Below are positions 1-12,056 of a stretch of 64,000 nt of DNA, piece after piece. The notes below the pieces were generated by a model. It worked only from the letters and a program-made list of their open reading frames with translations, did no database searches and was not told the DNA's origin. Both the position numbers and the translations under genes were made by a program. Origin of the DNA: Quillaja saponaria (Eukaryota > Streptophyta > Magnoliopsida > Fabales > Quillajaceae); the NCBI GenBank assembly GCA_029379385.1, contig CM055607.1, forward strand, positions 3,968,001 to 4,032,000, in the 5' to 3' direction. Numbering within the stretch: the stretch's first letter is position 1; every line of letters begins with the position of its first letter.

Positions 1-160
1 AAGGGAAAAGGAAAAAAAGAGCAGACCCGAGAAAAAAAGAGCACACACGGGAAGGGAAAAAAAGGCAGAAACGAGAAAGGAAAAGGAGCAGACAGGGAAA
101 AAGAGCAGACACGAGAAGGGGAAAAACGAGCAGACAGGGGAAAAGGAAAAAAGACCAGAG
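1..160. repeat. Degenerate purine-rich tandem repeat
   Basis: The first 160 bases are almost all purine on the plus strand. They repeat a unit of roughly 25 bases with the core GAAAAAGAGCAGACACGAGA, seen about five or six times with indels. The repeat may run beyond the left edge of the window. No coding potential is seen. Confidence 0.7.
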
Positions 161-164
161 TAGA

Positions 165-345
165 AAATATCATATACTTTAAATGTAAAAATTATCATTC
201 ATTTTAAAATTTTAAAATATTATACACTGTAAATTTATAAAATATCATTCACAAATTTAAAAATTATCATACATTTTAAAATTTATAAATATCATACACT
301 AAAAATTTAAAATATATCATATACTTTAAATAAGGGAAAGGAAGA
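165..345. repeat. Degenerate AT-rich repeat
   Basis: This stretch repeats words of the form AATATCATACACTTTAAA and AAATTTATAAA about six times at 30-40 base spacing with much divergence. It directly follows the purine-rich repeat, so the two may be parts of one satellite-like or LTR-derived block. Confidence 0.55.
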
Positions 346-1030
346 CACAAATTTTGGATTCTAATGAAACCATATTTAAAATCGACGGTGACATACTTTG
401 GCTGGAGAGCGAGAAGTTAACGTGAACCTAGAAACCGGATTTTCAAAATCCAATTTCTACTTTTACTCTATTTTGGCTATTTTTTTTAGATTCTACCATT
501 ATGAACAAAATTTTGAGACTTGGACCCTTCTATCCAAAATCCAAGAATATCTGCAACATGAAATTTGTCTAAGCCCCTAAGTACGTGTAAGGAGACAGAC
601 CCCTTTATAGTCATAAACCATCAAAGAAAATGAGATATACATATTATATCTAACTGGTATTGTAGTGCTTCTTTTTGCAAGTTGGATATGCTTAGTTAAT
701 TGCTTATAATTATGCTGAACTAATAATTAAGCAAGAAGTATAAATTTCTTGTGTTTTTTTTTTTTTTGCTAACAATTTTTTGTGTTGATTAGAAGCTATT
801 AATTTCTACTTAGTTTTGGACATAATGGTTTTACTCGGGTTCAAGGATCCTTATGCGATTGTTCATATCAATCAAATTTTAGAAAAAAACATATACGGAA
901 AAAAGGAAGAAACAAGTGGTTTAATCCATGGGCTCTATATTCTTAATTCACTTATATGTTTATTACATATATTGACGGAAGCAAAAAACACTAGATTTGT
1001 TCTATCAAATGCCCTTAACAAAGGGAACTA
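346..1030. other. Intergenic, one micro-retroposon insertion
   Basis: No gene is recognised here. The open frame at 816-1031 has no recognisable family and AT-rich composition like its surroundings. A poly(T) run at 756-773 is flanked by near-identical 13-base direct repeats (743-755 and 774-786), as expected for a very short poly(A)-tailed retroposed insertion. One copy of a 28-base repeat shared with the gypsy fragment edge lies at 947-974. Confidence 0.5.
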
Positions 1031-1033
1031 AAA

Positions 1034-1281
1034 TTCTAACATACTGGAATTAAACAATAAACAATAAAAGACAAAAATCTACAATTTTTATTCATGAATA
1101 TATGAGTTTACACCAAGGGAGAACCTATATTTATAAAGGTTCCAATGCTATTACTCTTTCTACCTAAGCAATGTGGACTAAAAATAAATTTCTTAATTAT
1201 ACTAATCCTAAGATATAACAACTCCTTTTATTTTCCATGTGGGACTAAAGGAAAACAAGAAATAGAGAACACCTAATTAAA
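1034..1281 (-). mobile_element. Probable 3' LTR of Ty3/gypsy remnant
   Basis: This segment lies directly after the pol stop codon (minus strand, TAG at 1282-1284), where the 3' LTR of a gypsy element belongs. On the minus strand it has a TAGTCCCACATGG word of the type common in plant LTRs, a TATA-like TATAAATATAGG at about 1123-1136, and a downstream AATAAAA. The exact TG...CA ends could not be fixed, and no second LTR was found in the window. Confidence 0.5.
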
Positions 1282-3385
1282 CTACTTTCTTTTGGATTTT
1301 GCTTGATCAATCTTTCTTATAAATTCTTGGGCCATATGCTCCGCATCAATCCCCTTCACTTAAGAAAAAATGGCCCTCGAGTTACAATCAGGATACAATA
1401 GTCTTTCTAAAGGATAATATTCATACATGTCAGCAACATTAAAAGTTTTTGAAATCCCCCAATCACTTGACAAGTCAATCACGTAAGCATTATTATTGAT
1501 TTTCTTTACAATTTTGTATGAACCATACTTCTTTGGCTACAACTTGTTATAAGTGCCCATTGGAAATCTATCTTTTCGTAAGTACACCATAAACATGTCG
1601 CATTCTTTGAATATCTTCTCTCTTTGATGCTTATTAGCTACTGTCTTATACTTTGTATTTGACATTTCTAGTTTCTTCTTCACTTCTGCTTGAACTAACC
1701 GAACTTTATTTTCCATGTTACTTGTAGCAATGCTCACCCCAAGGAGTTTAGGAAGTTGAGCTAAATCTAAAGCGTGTTTTGGAACCTCTCTGTAAACAAC
1801 ATAGAAATGAGATACTCTCATTGAACTATAAACTGCATTGTTGTAGGCAAATTCAGCTTGAGTTAGTGCAAAATCCTAGTGCTTTGGTTTATCATTATAG
1901 ATGCTGCTTATAAGGTTTCCTAAAGTCTTGTCTGTGACTTCTGTTTTTCCATCAGTTTGTGGATGAGCTGTGCTACTGAATTTTAAGCTAGCATCAAATC
2001 TTTTTCATAGGGTAATCTAAAAGTGTGACAAAAACTTAGTGTTTTTGTCTGAAGTTATGGATTTAGTAACCCCATGAAGTCGCACCACCTCTTGGAAAAA
2101 CTATCTTACGATGTGCATCGCATCAGTAGTCTTTCGACAAGGTATAAAATGTGCCATTTTGCAAAACCTATCAACAACTACAAACATTGAATCTACTCTT
2201 CTTTGAGTTCTTGGTAACCCTAAGACAAAATCCATAGATAAACCTTCTCAAATATCTTCAAGAGTAGGCAATGGCTTGTAGAGTCCTATATTCTGAGATT
2301 GTTCTTTTGTAACTTGTCAGACTGGGCACTTTCTGACAAGATTTTCCACATCTCTCTTCAATTGTGACCAATAGTACATTTCCTCCAAGCTAGCTATAGT
2401 TTTGTCATAGCCAAAATGACCAACAAGTCCTCCTCAATGTAAGTCTCTGATGATCTTTTCTCATAAGGACACCCTTGGGATACATAACTTTTTGCCCTTG
2501 AATAAATAACCATCCACGACATGAAAATCTTCAATCGGTTAGTTCATCAAGTGCTTTTCCCATATATTTTTGAAATCCCCATCATTCTTATACAGTTCTT
2601 TAAGCCATTCTAAACAAGCAACTTCACTGCTCAATGTGACAAGTAAGGTAGCTCTCCTACTTAAGGCATCTACAACTTGATTAGTAGCACCAAACTTATA
2701 CTTGATCACATAAGGAAATCTCTAGATACGAAGCCCACCTAGTATGCACCTTGTTCAGGTGTTTTTGATTCTTGAAATGTTTCAGTGCTTCGGGATCAGA
2801 AAAGATTACAAACTCTCTTAGAGTCAGGTAAGATTCCCAATGTCGAAAAGCTTGAACCATAGCATACAACTCTTGTTCGTATATAGACCATTTTTGAAGT
2901 GATTCACTTAACGTCTCACTCAAAAAGACAATTGGTCTACCCTCTTGTGACAAAACTGCTCCAATGCCAACGCCACTTGCATCACATTCCACTTAACACC
3001 TTTTCAAAGTTAGGCAATGATATGACTGGTGTAGTTGTCAACTTTTCTTTAATCTCCTCAAAACTCTTGTCTGCTTCCTGACTTTAATTAAATTTCCCTT
3101 TCTTCAAGCAATTAGTGATAGGAACAGTAATACTGCTACAATTTCAAATGAATTTTCGATAGAATGTAGCTAACCCATGAAAACTACGGACTTCAGTAAT
3201 AGTTTTAGATGTTGACCATTCTCTAATAGAGCGTACTTTTTCATCATCAACATGAATCCCTTTGGAGCTCATAACATATCTTAAGAAAATGAAGTGATTA
3301 GTCATGAAATCACGTTTCTTCAAGTTGACATATAACTTATTGTCTCTTAGAACACACAAGACTTCACTTATGTGTTTATTACATA
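1282..3385 (-). mobile_element. Degenerate Ty3/gypsy pol (RT end, RNase H, integrase)
   Basis: Minus-strand fragments in family order: the end of reverse transcriptase (3144-3385, with LRDNKLYVNLKK and WSTSKTITEVRSFHGLATFYRKF); RNase H (2696-2992, starting ECDASGVGIGAVLSQEGRPI with YEQELYAMVQAFRHWESYL); the integrase zinc region (around 2310-2420, [20 protein letters not shown]); the integrase core (around 2180-2240, MDFVLGLP, then [12 protein letters not shown], and [10 protein letters not shown] near 1950); and the integrase C-terminal region (1537-1821, [12 protein letters not shown]). The last fragment ends in IDAEHMAQEFIRKID before a stop at 1282. gag, protease and the catalytic YxDD part of RT are missing, and several stops and frameshifts break the frame, so the element cannot be autonomous. 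Lineage within Ty3/gypsy is not assigned. Confidence 0.9.
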
Positions 3386-3390
3386 TGTTG

Positions 3391-5260
3391 GGTGAAATAT
3401 AAGTTAAAAAAACATAACATGATTAGAAATAATTCAAATAGAATTAAATATAATTAAGTCAACTGTGCTTATAATTATAAGAGAGAATTACTCAAATTGA
3501 TTACACGAAGTTAAGCTATCATTTGTCCACCTAGCTTTTATTAGTTTTGGATAGTAATTTGCGCCAAGAATTCTTGTAGAATGATTTGTGGGTTAATACT
3601 CTCTCTCAAGTTAGAGTATGAATGTCATGAATGCACAACTTAATAAAAAGATTTGAAAGAAAAAGAGATAAAATATCTAAAGAAGAATATTGATATGCCA
3701 GAATTTTACATCGATCAAAGAACAAATGATGTTGTTAAATAAACGGAAGGACACTAGGCATTTATATGAAAAAGTTATAAAAGAAGAGATTTATTTAGAG
3801 AAATTAGAGCTAAATTGAGGGGAGAGAAACAATCTACTCAAAAGGTTGAATAACTTTTACCGAGAACAAACAAAACAAAATCAACCAATTCAAACATTGA
3901 CAAAAAGTTATCAAAATATAAAAATAGATCAAACCATTTTATGGTTGACAAACAAATAACAAAAATGAAAGAGATAGGAAAGAACCAACTCTGTTACCAT
4001 GACAACTTTTAAATAAGAGAGAAGAGGAAAATGAAAAGACATTGATTTTACATGGTTCAGTTATAATAGTCTAATTCACGGACACAAGACCAGTTTAGCA
4101 TATAGAATAGTCATTCCATTCCATGCATGATTCCATGAAATAATCATTTTTTTTATTTGATACATATTAAGTTTTAGAATGCTCATTGTATTCTGGTCAT
4201 TTTATTCTATATATGTAAGAGTATGAATGCTCAAATCCACCTAAGAGGGTGAGATTTCTTATTCCTTCTTCTATGAAATTATTTTAGTTCAGTCAAATAA
4301 TAAAAATATTATTCTATCACATAAAATAAATAATTAAATAAAAGTTGTAGATAAATAGAATAATAATAATATAATAAATAAATAAGCTAAATAAAAAAAA
4401 ACTTTATTTATTTTATTTTTTTCATTTTTATTTAATTTATTGTAATCACTTTATTATTTTATTTGTTCAATATTAATTAAATAAACCATTTTATTTATTT
4501 ATTTATAATTTATAAATTTATTCTTTAATTTCTCTTTTACACATGCATTTTATTTCTTATTATTTACTTTAATAAGGATAGTAATTTTATTTTTGACAAA
4601 AAGTGATTGATTCCATTGAAAATTGAATGAAAAATCTCATCCGGAGTGGGTTAGACTATTTCAGGTTTTATTGAATAAGAAGCCATAATGTAGTAGACAT
4701 TCTTATTCTAAATTAATGTATTTAGAATACAATGATCACTTTTGCTTATCAAGCAATGCTAATATATGTATGATATGTGCTAGACAAATTTTTATTTTTA
4801 TTTTTCATTCATTTTTATTGTTAGTAAATATTGCAAAAATTAATAAAAGTTAAAGTTAACAATTTTTTATTTTGTAATCTATAGTTCTTATACGTTCCCA
4901 ATTTTTTTTTCTACCCCACATTTTATGGTTCAACAAATATTAAATCTTTTATCTATCTATATATACTATACTATATTAAAAGTCAAAACACTATTATACC
5001 ATACTATATTAAAAGTCAGAACACTATTATACTATACTAAAAATCTTGGATTGGTAATATTTTTTGGGATGATGTTTATACTTTAAGTCAATTTTTTTTA
5101 TCTTGTTCTGAATTTTAATAGACAACTGTTCGCAAAATTTTTAATAATTAATATAATCTTAACTTTTAATTACAAAAAATTACAACATTATTAAACCAAT
5201 AACGTTAATTTTGAATAATCAAACCTAATTTTGTAGCACCCATTTTTTAAAGAGTAAGTC
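3391..5260. other. AT-rich intergenic region with 33-bp tandem duplication
   Basis: No gene is recognised. The sequence from about 4280 to 4580 is especially AT-rich, with runs such as TTTATTTATTTA. A 33-base unit is duplicated head to tail at 4968-5000 and 5001-5033 with two differences. It begins ATACTATATTAAAAGTCA. Confidence 0.6.
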
Positions 5261-7810
5261 TTGACCGTTCACTGGATTCATAGTTTTAATCCCAGCCGCA
5301 ATTTTGAGCATATGATAGAAACTTAATGCGCATCGACTGATCATGAAATTCTTTTTCTGGTGGCCGTTGATCTCTGGTCGCAGACTAAAGGGTACGGTGT
5401 CTCGACTTTTCCGTATAATGCCCTAATTTCAAAATCCCAACTCATATAAATCATGACGGTCGTGATGGCTATGTTCTCCGTCTGCCCTGCAAAATATTTC
5501 ATACTTCAATTGAGAATTGGGTATGTACTTCACATTTTCAATTCGTTGTTATTTTTTTCTCTATGTTCCCCCAATTGAGGGATCCATGATGTTTTTTGTG
5601 CCTCTGGAAAATTGGATCTTTGTCACCATTTAAGCTTATTACAGATTTACAGTATCTTTCTTTATGCTTTTTCCTTTTGGTTTTTAGAAAAAAATTCAAT
5701 CTGGGTTTCACACCTGAGGTTCAAATTTGGTATTGCACTTCTGGGAAAAGTAAAAATAAAATAAAAAAATTGCACAGTACTGAGGCACTGTGATATTTGA
5801 ATTACTCAGTAGCCTTTTCTCATTGTGCAAAGATGAATTCTGGTATCCGCTTTGCAGCTCTAACTTTTACATGTTTTTGCTGTCAGTATAGCCCATACAT
5901 GATTAACAAGTCTGTCGTTTCAGGGTTCAGTTTGAAAGAAGAAAAATAAAGACTTCACTGTAGTTCTTTGATACTTTTCTCCACTTTGAGAGAGTGCATA
6001 GATGCAGTTACATTGGTCGTGTGCCTAATTGTGGATAGTTTTTGTTTGGAGGAGTTGGAAAGAGAGGTTAGCTTTGGTTTCTTTCTAGTATAGTAGTATT
6101 GATTGAGGAGACTATTTTTGTGTTCTTGACCCTTTATATCTCAATTAGTTAGCCTAAAGACATAATATGACTACTTTCTTAGAAGACTAATATATCTTTA
6201 ATATTGGCTCTCTTGCAGGTTGCTGTTTCCTATGTCTCTTACAGTTTTAACATAGAATAACCGTTATTTAGATTTTCAACTTATTTCCAAGCTGAAGTTT
6301 AATGTGTCACTGAGATGGAACTCTGATAATATAATTAGGCTTTGTACCAAATAGTTACCCCTGATATTGCACCAATACAGAGGTCTGCGATCATTTTATC
6401 ATTGGGTGCCTGATCTCAATGTGCAGAAAGTAATGTTGGGATCCACTTTGCAGCTCAAACATTACATGTTTCTTCTGCCAGTAATCCCCTCTCATGTCTG
6501 CAAGTTTTCAATTCATGGCTAATTTGGTTTGACATGAACTAGTGTTAAAAATCTTTCTTATTGATACAAGTGTATGATGCTTTGTAATTTTTCCTCCATC
6601 ACTTATGTCCAGGATGTTTGGCTTTAATCCTTGCCAAACTCATAGGCAATGATTTTAAAATTATTTGAAATGGATTTGGTAATAAATATTGGATTTGTAC
6701 TCGAAATGATTTCTGAATCGATTTACTATGAAGTTTCCATAGCATAGGCCTTCTATACTTCTGCTCACCATACCAAGTACTCATAATTTTACCACCTGAA
6801 ATTCTCAACATCACTTGTTTCATTGCAATTTACACTTGCTATAAGTCCTATGCACATAAATTTAGTAGCAAATTAGCTTATGGTATCATCTTTCTTTTTT
6901 TTTTCTGCAATCACTATATTGGAGTGAGAGTGTCACAAAACCAATCCTAGTTTCAAAATTAGGAACATGAGCTAGAGATGATTGAGTTTAGGTTTTAGTT
7001 AATTCTTCTTCTGGCAAGTAGATATTAACAATTCTTACTTGAATATCCAGTAGCATTACTTCATTGATGTGTAAAACATTGATTAGTACACAATGTATAT
7101 TGTTAAGGAATTCTTCTGATTTCTTTAGGTACTGAAGTTTGAGAATTGATATAACTTTGATGATGCCTAGATATTTCGGAGCAGTTACTGACTGTAAATT
7201 GCGAAGCCCTAACTATTTTTGGGGGAAAATCATATCTCAGCAGTTTGGCTTCTCTACATAACTTGGAGTTGCAGCAGTTTTGATATGGTAGGGAGAGATA
7301 TCAGAATGATCTACAAAGATGTTGTAACTGGCATGTAAATATGCATATAAAATGTGTGCAAAAGAAATGAATGGTGATTTGCTTTATGTTAAACACATTA
7401 TTGTCTCTTCATCCTCCTCCTCATATTGACATCTTGAGTGATACTTGATTTGCACTGTCTCTACCTAGGCAACATGGTTTAATGCAATCTTGTACTCTTC
7501 AAGCAATAGTTTCTTGTCCATTTTGGTTAAATTGCATATATAACTGATGCGGTAGTGACTGGTTTAAACTTGGCAGGCTGAAGTTGCTTCCCAGTTGGGC
7601 CATGTGTGTGTCTTTCAGAGTATTGGGGCTCAAAGTCTGGCCTTTGGGTGCCTTGGGATATTTCTTTCGACTAGTTTTGTGGTCTAGGTGTTGTTCAGTT
7701 TTTTCTTTTTCCAATTTTCTCTGATGAATATTTCCGCTACATACTCTGGAAGCCTTTTTAAAGGTGAAATTAATTTTTGTGCCAATGGTGGTGTTATTGC
7801 TATTCATAGA
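5261..7810. other. Less AT-rich intergenic region with a diverged duplication
   Basis: The base composition is closer to that of the genes than to the flanking AT-rich DNA, and several GT/AG splice-like sites occur (for example GGGTATGT at 5518 and TTTCAGGG near 5920). No coding frame is recognisable on either strand, and the 102-codon minus frame at 7499-7807 resembles nothing known. Two stretches, about 5806-5905 and 6412-6508, are diverged copies sharing CTTTGCAGCTC and ACATGTTT words in the same order. A non-coding transcript or a dead gene is possible, but neither is shown. Confidence 0.4.
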
Positions 7811-10193
7811 AATTAGAGTTATAAATTTAGACCTTCTTCACACGTTTAAGTTTTAACCAAATTTCCTACTAAAAAAACAAAAACAAAACAAAACAAAACA
7901 AGACAAAACTTAGTAATCATATTTAATAAACACGTTTAAATTAAATAATTAATAACATTTGAAATTAGTTGTCAATCATGACTAATAGAAGTGGAAGGCA
8001 ACCGTACAAGAAATGGTTGTTTAATAGGTACCGGTGAATGCTAAGTTGATGAAGTAGTTTAGGTTGTATCCCTTTCCTTTTTACTAGTTCGAGCATTAGA
8101 ATGTACAAAACCTTTTCATTCTAGGGCTGTTTGACAAATAATATAAGATTGAATAATATAAATTTATGTAACGTATATTGTTGTCTTAGCCTTTTTCTGT
8201 ATAGTGTATTATTATCAGGTATAGTAAAGGAGTTGTTAACAATATAAATTTTATATCATCATAATTTTGATAAACACTATTAAAAATCAATTAGATAATT
8301 TTATATGATCATATTTACAATATCAAAAAATCATACAATTTAAAAAAAAAAATTAAGACTAGATTCAAGATTTAAAAAATAACAATTGATTTAATATTGG
8401 AGGGTCTATCTCTCTTCCAAATTCCAATAGTTACCATTTTATTTGAAATTAAAAAAAAGTTAAAAAAATCTCATACTAGTTTCTAGAATCTTCTTAACAC
8501 AGACTTTGAAAAAAAAATTCTCAAAAAGAAAACTAACAAATTGGGGCAGAGATAAGGAAAAACCAATAAAAGCAAGACACCAAACTCCAGCTATTGTTGA
8601 AGACAATAAATTTAATTCAAGAAAATTATGAATTATTTTTATCTCAATAAAGTGAATAGCATTTCCCCCAAAGCTCTAGCTATTGCCTATGAATTGAGCA
8701 ATATAATTAGACAAAATTAATTTTCAGTGTTTTATTTTTATTTTTTATGGGAGACATTAAATGTAGTTATTAAAATTTAAAATGTTTTGAAAATAATAAT
8801 TTAACAGATACATAACACTAAAGTTTTTACTAACTATTATGATAAATATATATTTTAAATAAATTATTTATAGTATCTTTACAAATATTTCAACAACTTT
8901 GTGAAAAAATCTACGAAAAGTTTGAAATAGTTGGATTGAGTTGAATTGATATAATATCGGTAACCGAGTATAATGTTAAAAAGAAAATAATTATAAAGTT
9001 GTTTGTAGACAAATATTAATGCAACCTAAAACAGTTGAGCTTAAAACTGAGCACTAAGCAACAGCTATTGTACTTTTATGCATGGGCCATTTTCATTAAT
9101 TGCTTTTTGGGAAACAGTCAAGTTTTCAATCTATTTCGATGAATCAAATGCACCTTACAATTTTATAAATTGAAATGAATGAGAGTTTACAAATACCAAC
9201 AGATAATTCATAAGTATAACATAAATCATTAGAAAAAGTAGTAATTAATTGTCTATATGTCTTGCTAATAAAAAGCAGGAACTTGTCCAAGGTTTGTCCC
9301 CTCGATTTAATATCTTTAGCTGATACATTTAATTGAACTACTCCATGTCCCCTATTTTATATATCTATGAATTCTTTTTTTTAAAATAAAATTTCAAGAA
9401 TAAAAGTCAGCAGACCAAGGGATACTTAACTCAAAATGGGGGACCATATATTGGCAATTAAATATATATATATATAGATCCATTAGCTTCTGATTCTTGT
9501 ACAAATTAAAACATATTATGGTATCTATGTTTCCAATGTGTTGCGTAACTTTTCATAGAATGTGACGAAGGGGCTGAAAATGATTGTTTTGGAATCTAAT
9601 TGTTGTACTATTATACGTTGTCAAAATCTTCTGACTGAGAATTTACTGTCGATTTTTCTTTGTTTCCGGTTTCCACCAGATCAAGTACATGCCAACCAAG
9701 CAAATGAATAGAGAGGGAGAAAGAAAATAATAGTAGAAAATGTTGATAGGCTAGAATGTGACAGGAAACCAACAGCAATAAATTCCATAATCAGTAGTAA
9801 ATACAACAACTGATCATATTGGACTGGACTTGTCTATATGTATATATAAGAAAAGAAGTTTTAAACAGAGAAAATTTACTTATCATTAAAATGATTCAAA
9901 TTCACACACTTTTCTAGTATCAATATCTTCTAAGGACCACATCCCTTAACCTAAAGAATCCAGATTTAGATGTGGCTACAATGACAAAAGAAACAAAAAA
10001 GAAATTAACATCCATGTCGATATCAGCATTTGATGGTGGTCGAGAGGAGAATTCAATTTCTTACTCTTGAAGAAAAGAAATCTTTCAAAACAACCAAAAA
10101 GAAAAACCACTTGGCCAATTAACATTTCACTGTAGAAATAATGGATCTGTGACTAATTGGTGTCACTCACTTCTACTTCACTTTCAGATGATG
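7811..10193. other. AT-rich intergenic region downstream of MYB
   Basis: No gene is recognised. A CAAAA-type simple repeat lies at about 7868-7905 and a TA dinucleotide run at about 9460-9476. The last 150 or so bases should be the 3' UTR of the minus-strand MYB gene. Confidence 0.5.
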
Positions 10194-12004
10194 TCAGAAC
10201 ATTGGAGAGTCTGGTGGTGAAGAATTCACTAAATTAAGAATGCTGTTCCAGTAAATCTTATTATCTCCATAGTAATCACTACCACTGCCACTACCATCAC
10301 CACCACCACCATTATCAGACTCTCCCCCACCCGCCGACAACCTTCGGTCATCAGAATTATTAAGCAAAAGATTAGTGAATCCCTCCTCTGCCATGACATT
10401 TCCAACTTGAACACTAGTCCTGAAAGACTCTGGAGTCCATGTCATGTCACGCAAATTAGACGTAAAGGACATTGAATTCTCTATGCCATCTTTGTGTTCA
10501 TAATTCTTCCAGTCTCTTTTGCCTTCTTTGACAATTCCAGCCTCAGAAGAGCCTGAAGTTCCCACAAACTCAATCATTTGCATAGAGTGTTCTCCAAGTC
10601 CAGTAGTCATAATTGGTGGTGCATTCTCAGAGAAAGTCAGTGTAGACGTGGGAGACTCGAGGTCTCCACCAATACCTCCATTGCTTTGACCAGTAGATCT
10701 TAACCACCCACCCTCCCAAGCATTCAATACATACAGAGACCGTGAAGGCAGAGGAGCTGATCCCACTGGTGTATTCATAATTGGAGCTGAAGTTGAACCA
10801 GAAGATGAAGAAGCAAACCCAGAATTATTGGATAGTTGATGCTGCAATGAATGTGAGCGTAGCTTTGATTCCCTAACAAGTCTTGCTTCAGCTTCAAGCC
10901 TAGCACTTTCCCACTGAGACATGTGGCTAAGATTGGCTGCATTTTTGGATTGGCCGTCATTAGAGAGGAGGGCATCATTCTTGGGCTTGTGGGTAACAGG
11001 GTCAATTCCCATTTTGGCCAACCTTTTCTTAAGATGGGTATTCCAGTAGTTCTTGATCTCATTGTCTGTTCTCTTAGGCAAGTGGGTTGCTATAGCCGAC
11101 CACCTGAGTACAAGACAATAAAAAGGAAACATAATATACGCAGACCACAAAAACCAAATGTAGAACCCTAGAACTCATCAACTACTATAAGCAATTTTTG
11201 GATATTATAGAATTGTATGAGGACAAACAGAAATTGTGTGAAGAAAATTAGGAATAATAGAAAACAGGATGTGTCAGAAAGAGCTAAATAATGGAAATGG
11301 CAGGAAGCACAATTTGCAAAGTCATGAGGTTAACTTTATGTGCAGGTTAAAGAGTAGAATTAGTGGTTGAATTTTTTTTAGAGAGGCCATTACATTTAAG
11401 GCACACTGCAGAATAAGTGAAGCTGAGGCACATTTTTCAAACTGAGTTTGGACTGTTATTACATCAACAAATAGCTAGGTTGACCATGTCTTACATATAT
11501 TTCTGATAGTGAGATGAAATAACTCTGAACTAGAAAGCAAGCAAGTGATCAAGTGTCTGATCCAGACACTGTAAGCTAGAAACTCAAGATTTTTGACTTA
11601 GAAGTTAAGATCATGATGATTAGTAACAATTCCAAACCTGTTCCCCAAGAGGGCATGGAGTTGAATGATGGTTTGCTCTTCTTGCAAACTGAACTTTCCC
11701 CTCTTAATATCAGGTCTAAGATAATTAGTCCATCTCAGTCTACAGCTCTTGCCACACCTTTGAAGGCCTATAATAAGCAAATAAAACAGTTTCAGACTTT
11801 AGCAGTGAACTAAAGTGGAAAACAATCATAATTCATGGCAAACTATCAGTGCAAAAATGCAAAGGAATTACCTGCTTTTGCAGGCAAAGCACGCCAGCTG
11901 CCATGGCCATGTTCTTCAATATAAGCTAGGAGTTTCTGATCTTCCTCTGGTGTCCATGGTCCTTTCTTTAAGCCAACCTTGTCACAGCATGGTGATCTAC
12001 CCAT
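10194..12004 (-). CDS. MYB16/MYB106: R2R3-MYB transcription factor, MIXTA/MYB16-MYB106 type
   Basis: Three exons: 12004-11872 (133 nt), 11767-11638 (130 nt) and 11103-10194 (910 nt). All junctions are GT-AG and together encode 390 residues. The 133/130 sizes are the standard R2R3-MYB exon pattern. The protein starts [20 protein letters not shown]2 has W17, W37 and W57; R3 has F70, W89 and W108. The stretch after R3, including [18 protein letters not shown] and [19 protein letters not shown], and the C-terminus [17 protein letters not shown] are typical of subgroup 9 MIXTA-like factors, which promote conical-cell, trichome and cuticle development in the nucleus. The tail is rich in Ser, Gly and Asn, including a [12 protein letters not shown] run. 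The gene lies next to E-PPR and CASP5 homologues, as MYB16 does in Arabidopsis. MYB16 and MYB106 are paralogues and I cannot say which is the closer match. Confidence 0.95.
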
Positions 12005-12046
12005 TTGGAAGTTGAACACCAAAGCAAGGTATTCGCTTTCTCCTTT

Positions 12047-12056
12047 TGTTTATATA
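12047..12056 (-). promoter_or_regulatory. Candidate TATA box of MYB gene
   Basis: The minus strand reads TATATAAACA about 45 bases before the MYB start codon. If this is used the 5' leader would be only about 15 nt, so a more distal promoter is also possible. Confidence 0.3.

Noticed and set aside
7499..7807. 102-codon minus-strand frame
   Set aside because: Low-complexity Lys/Asn/Gln-rich product without a known domain; kept only as part of an uncharacterised region.
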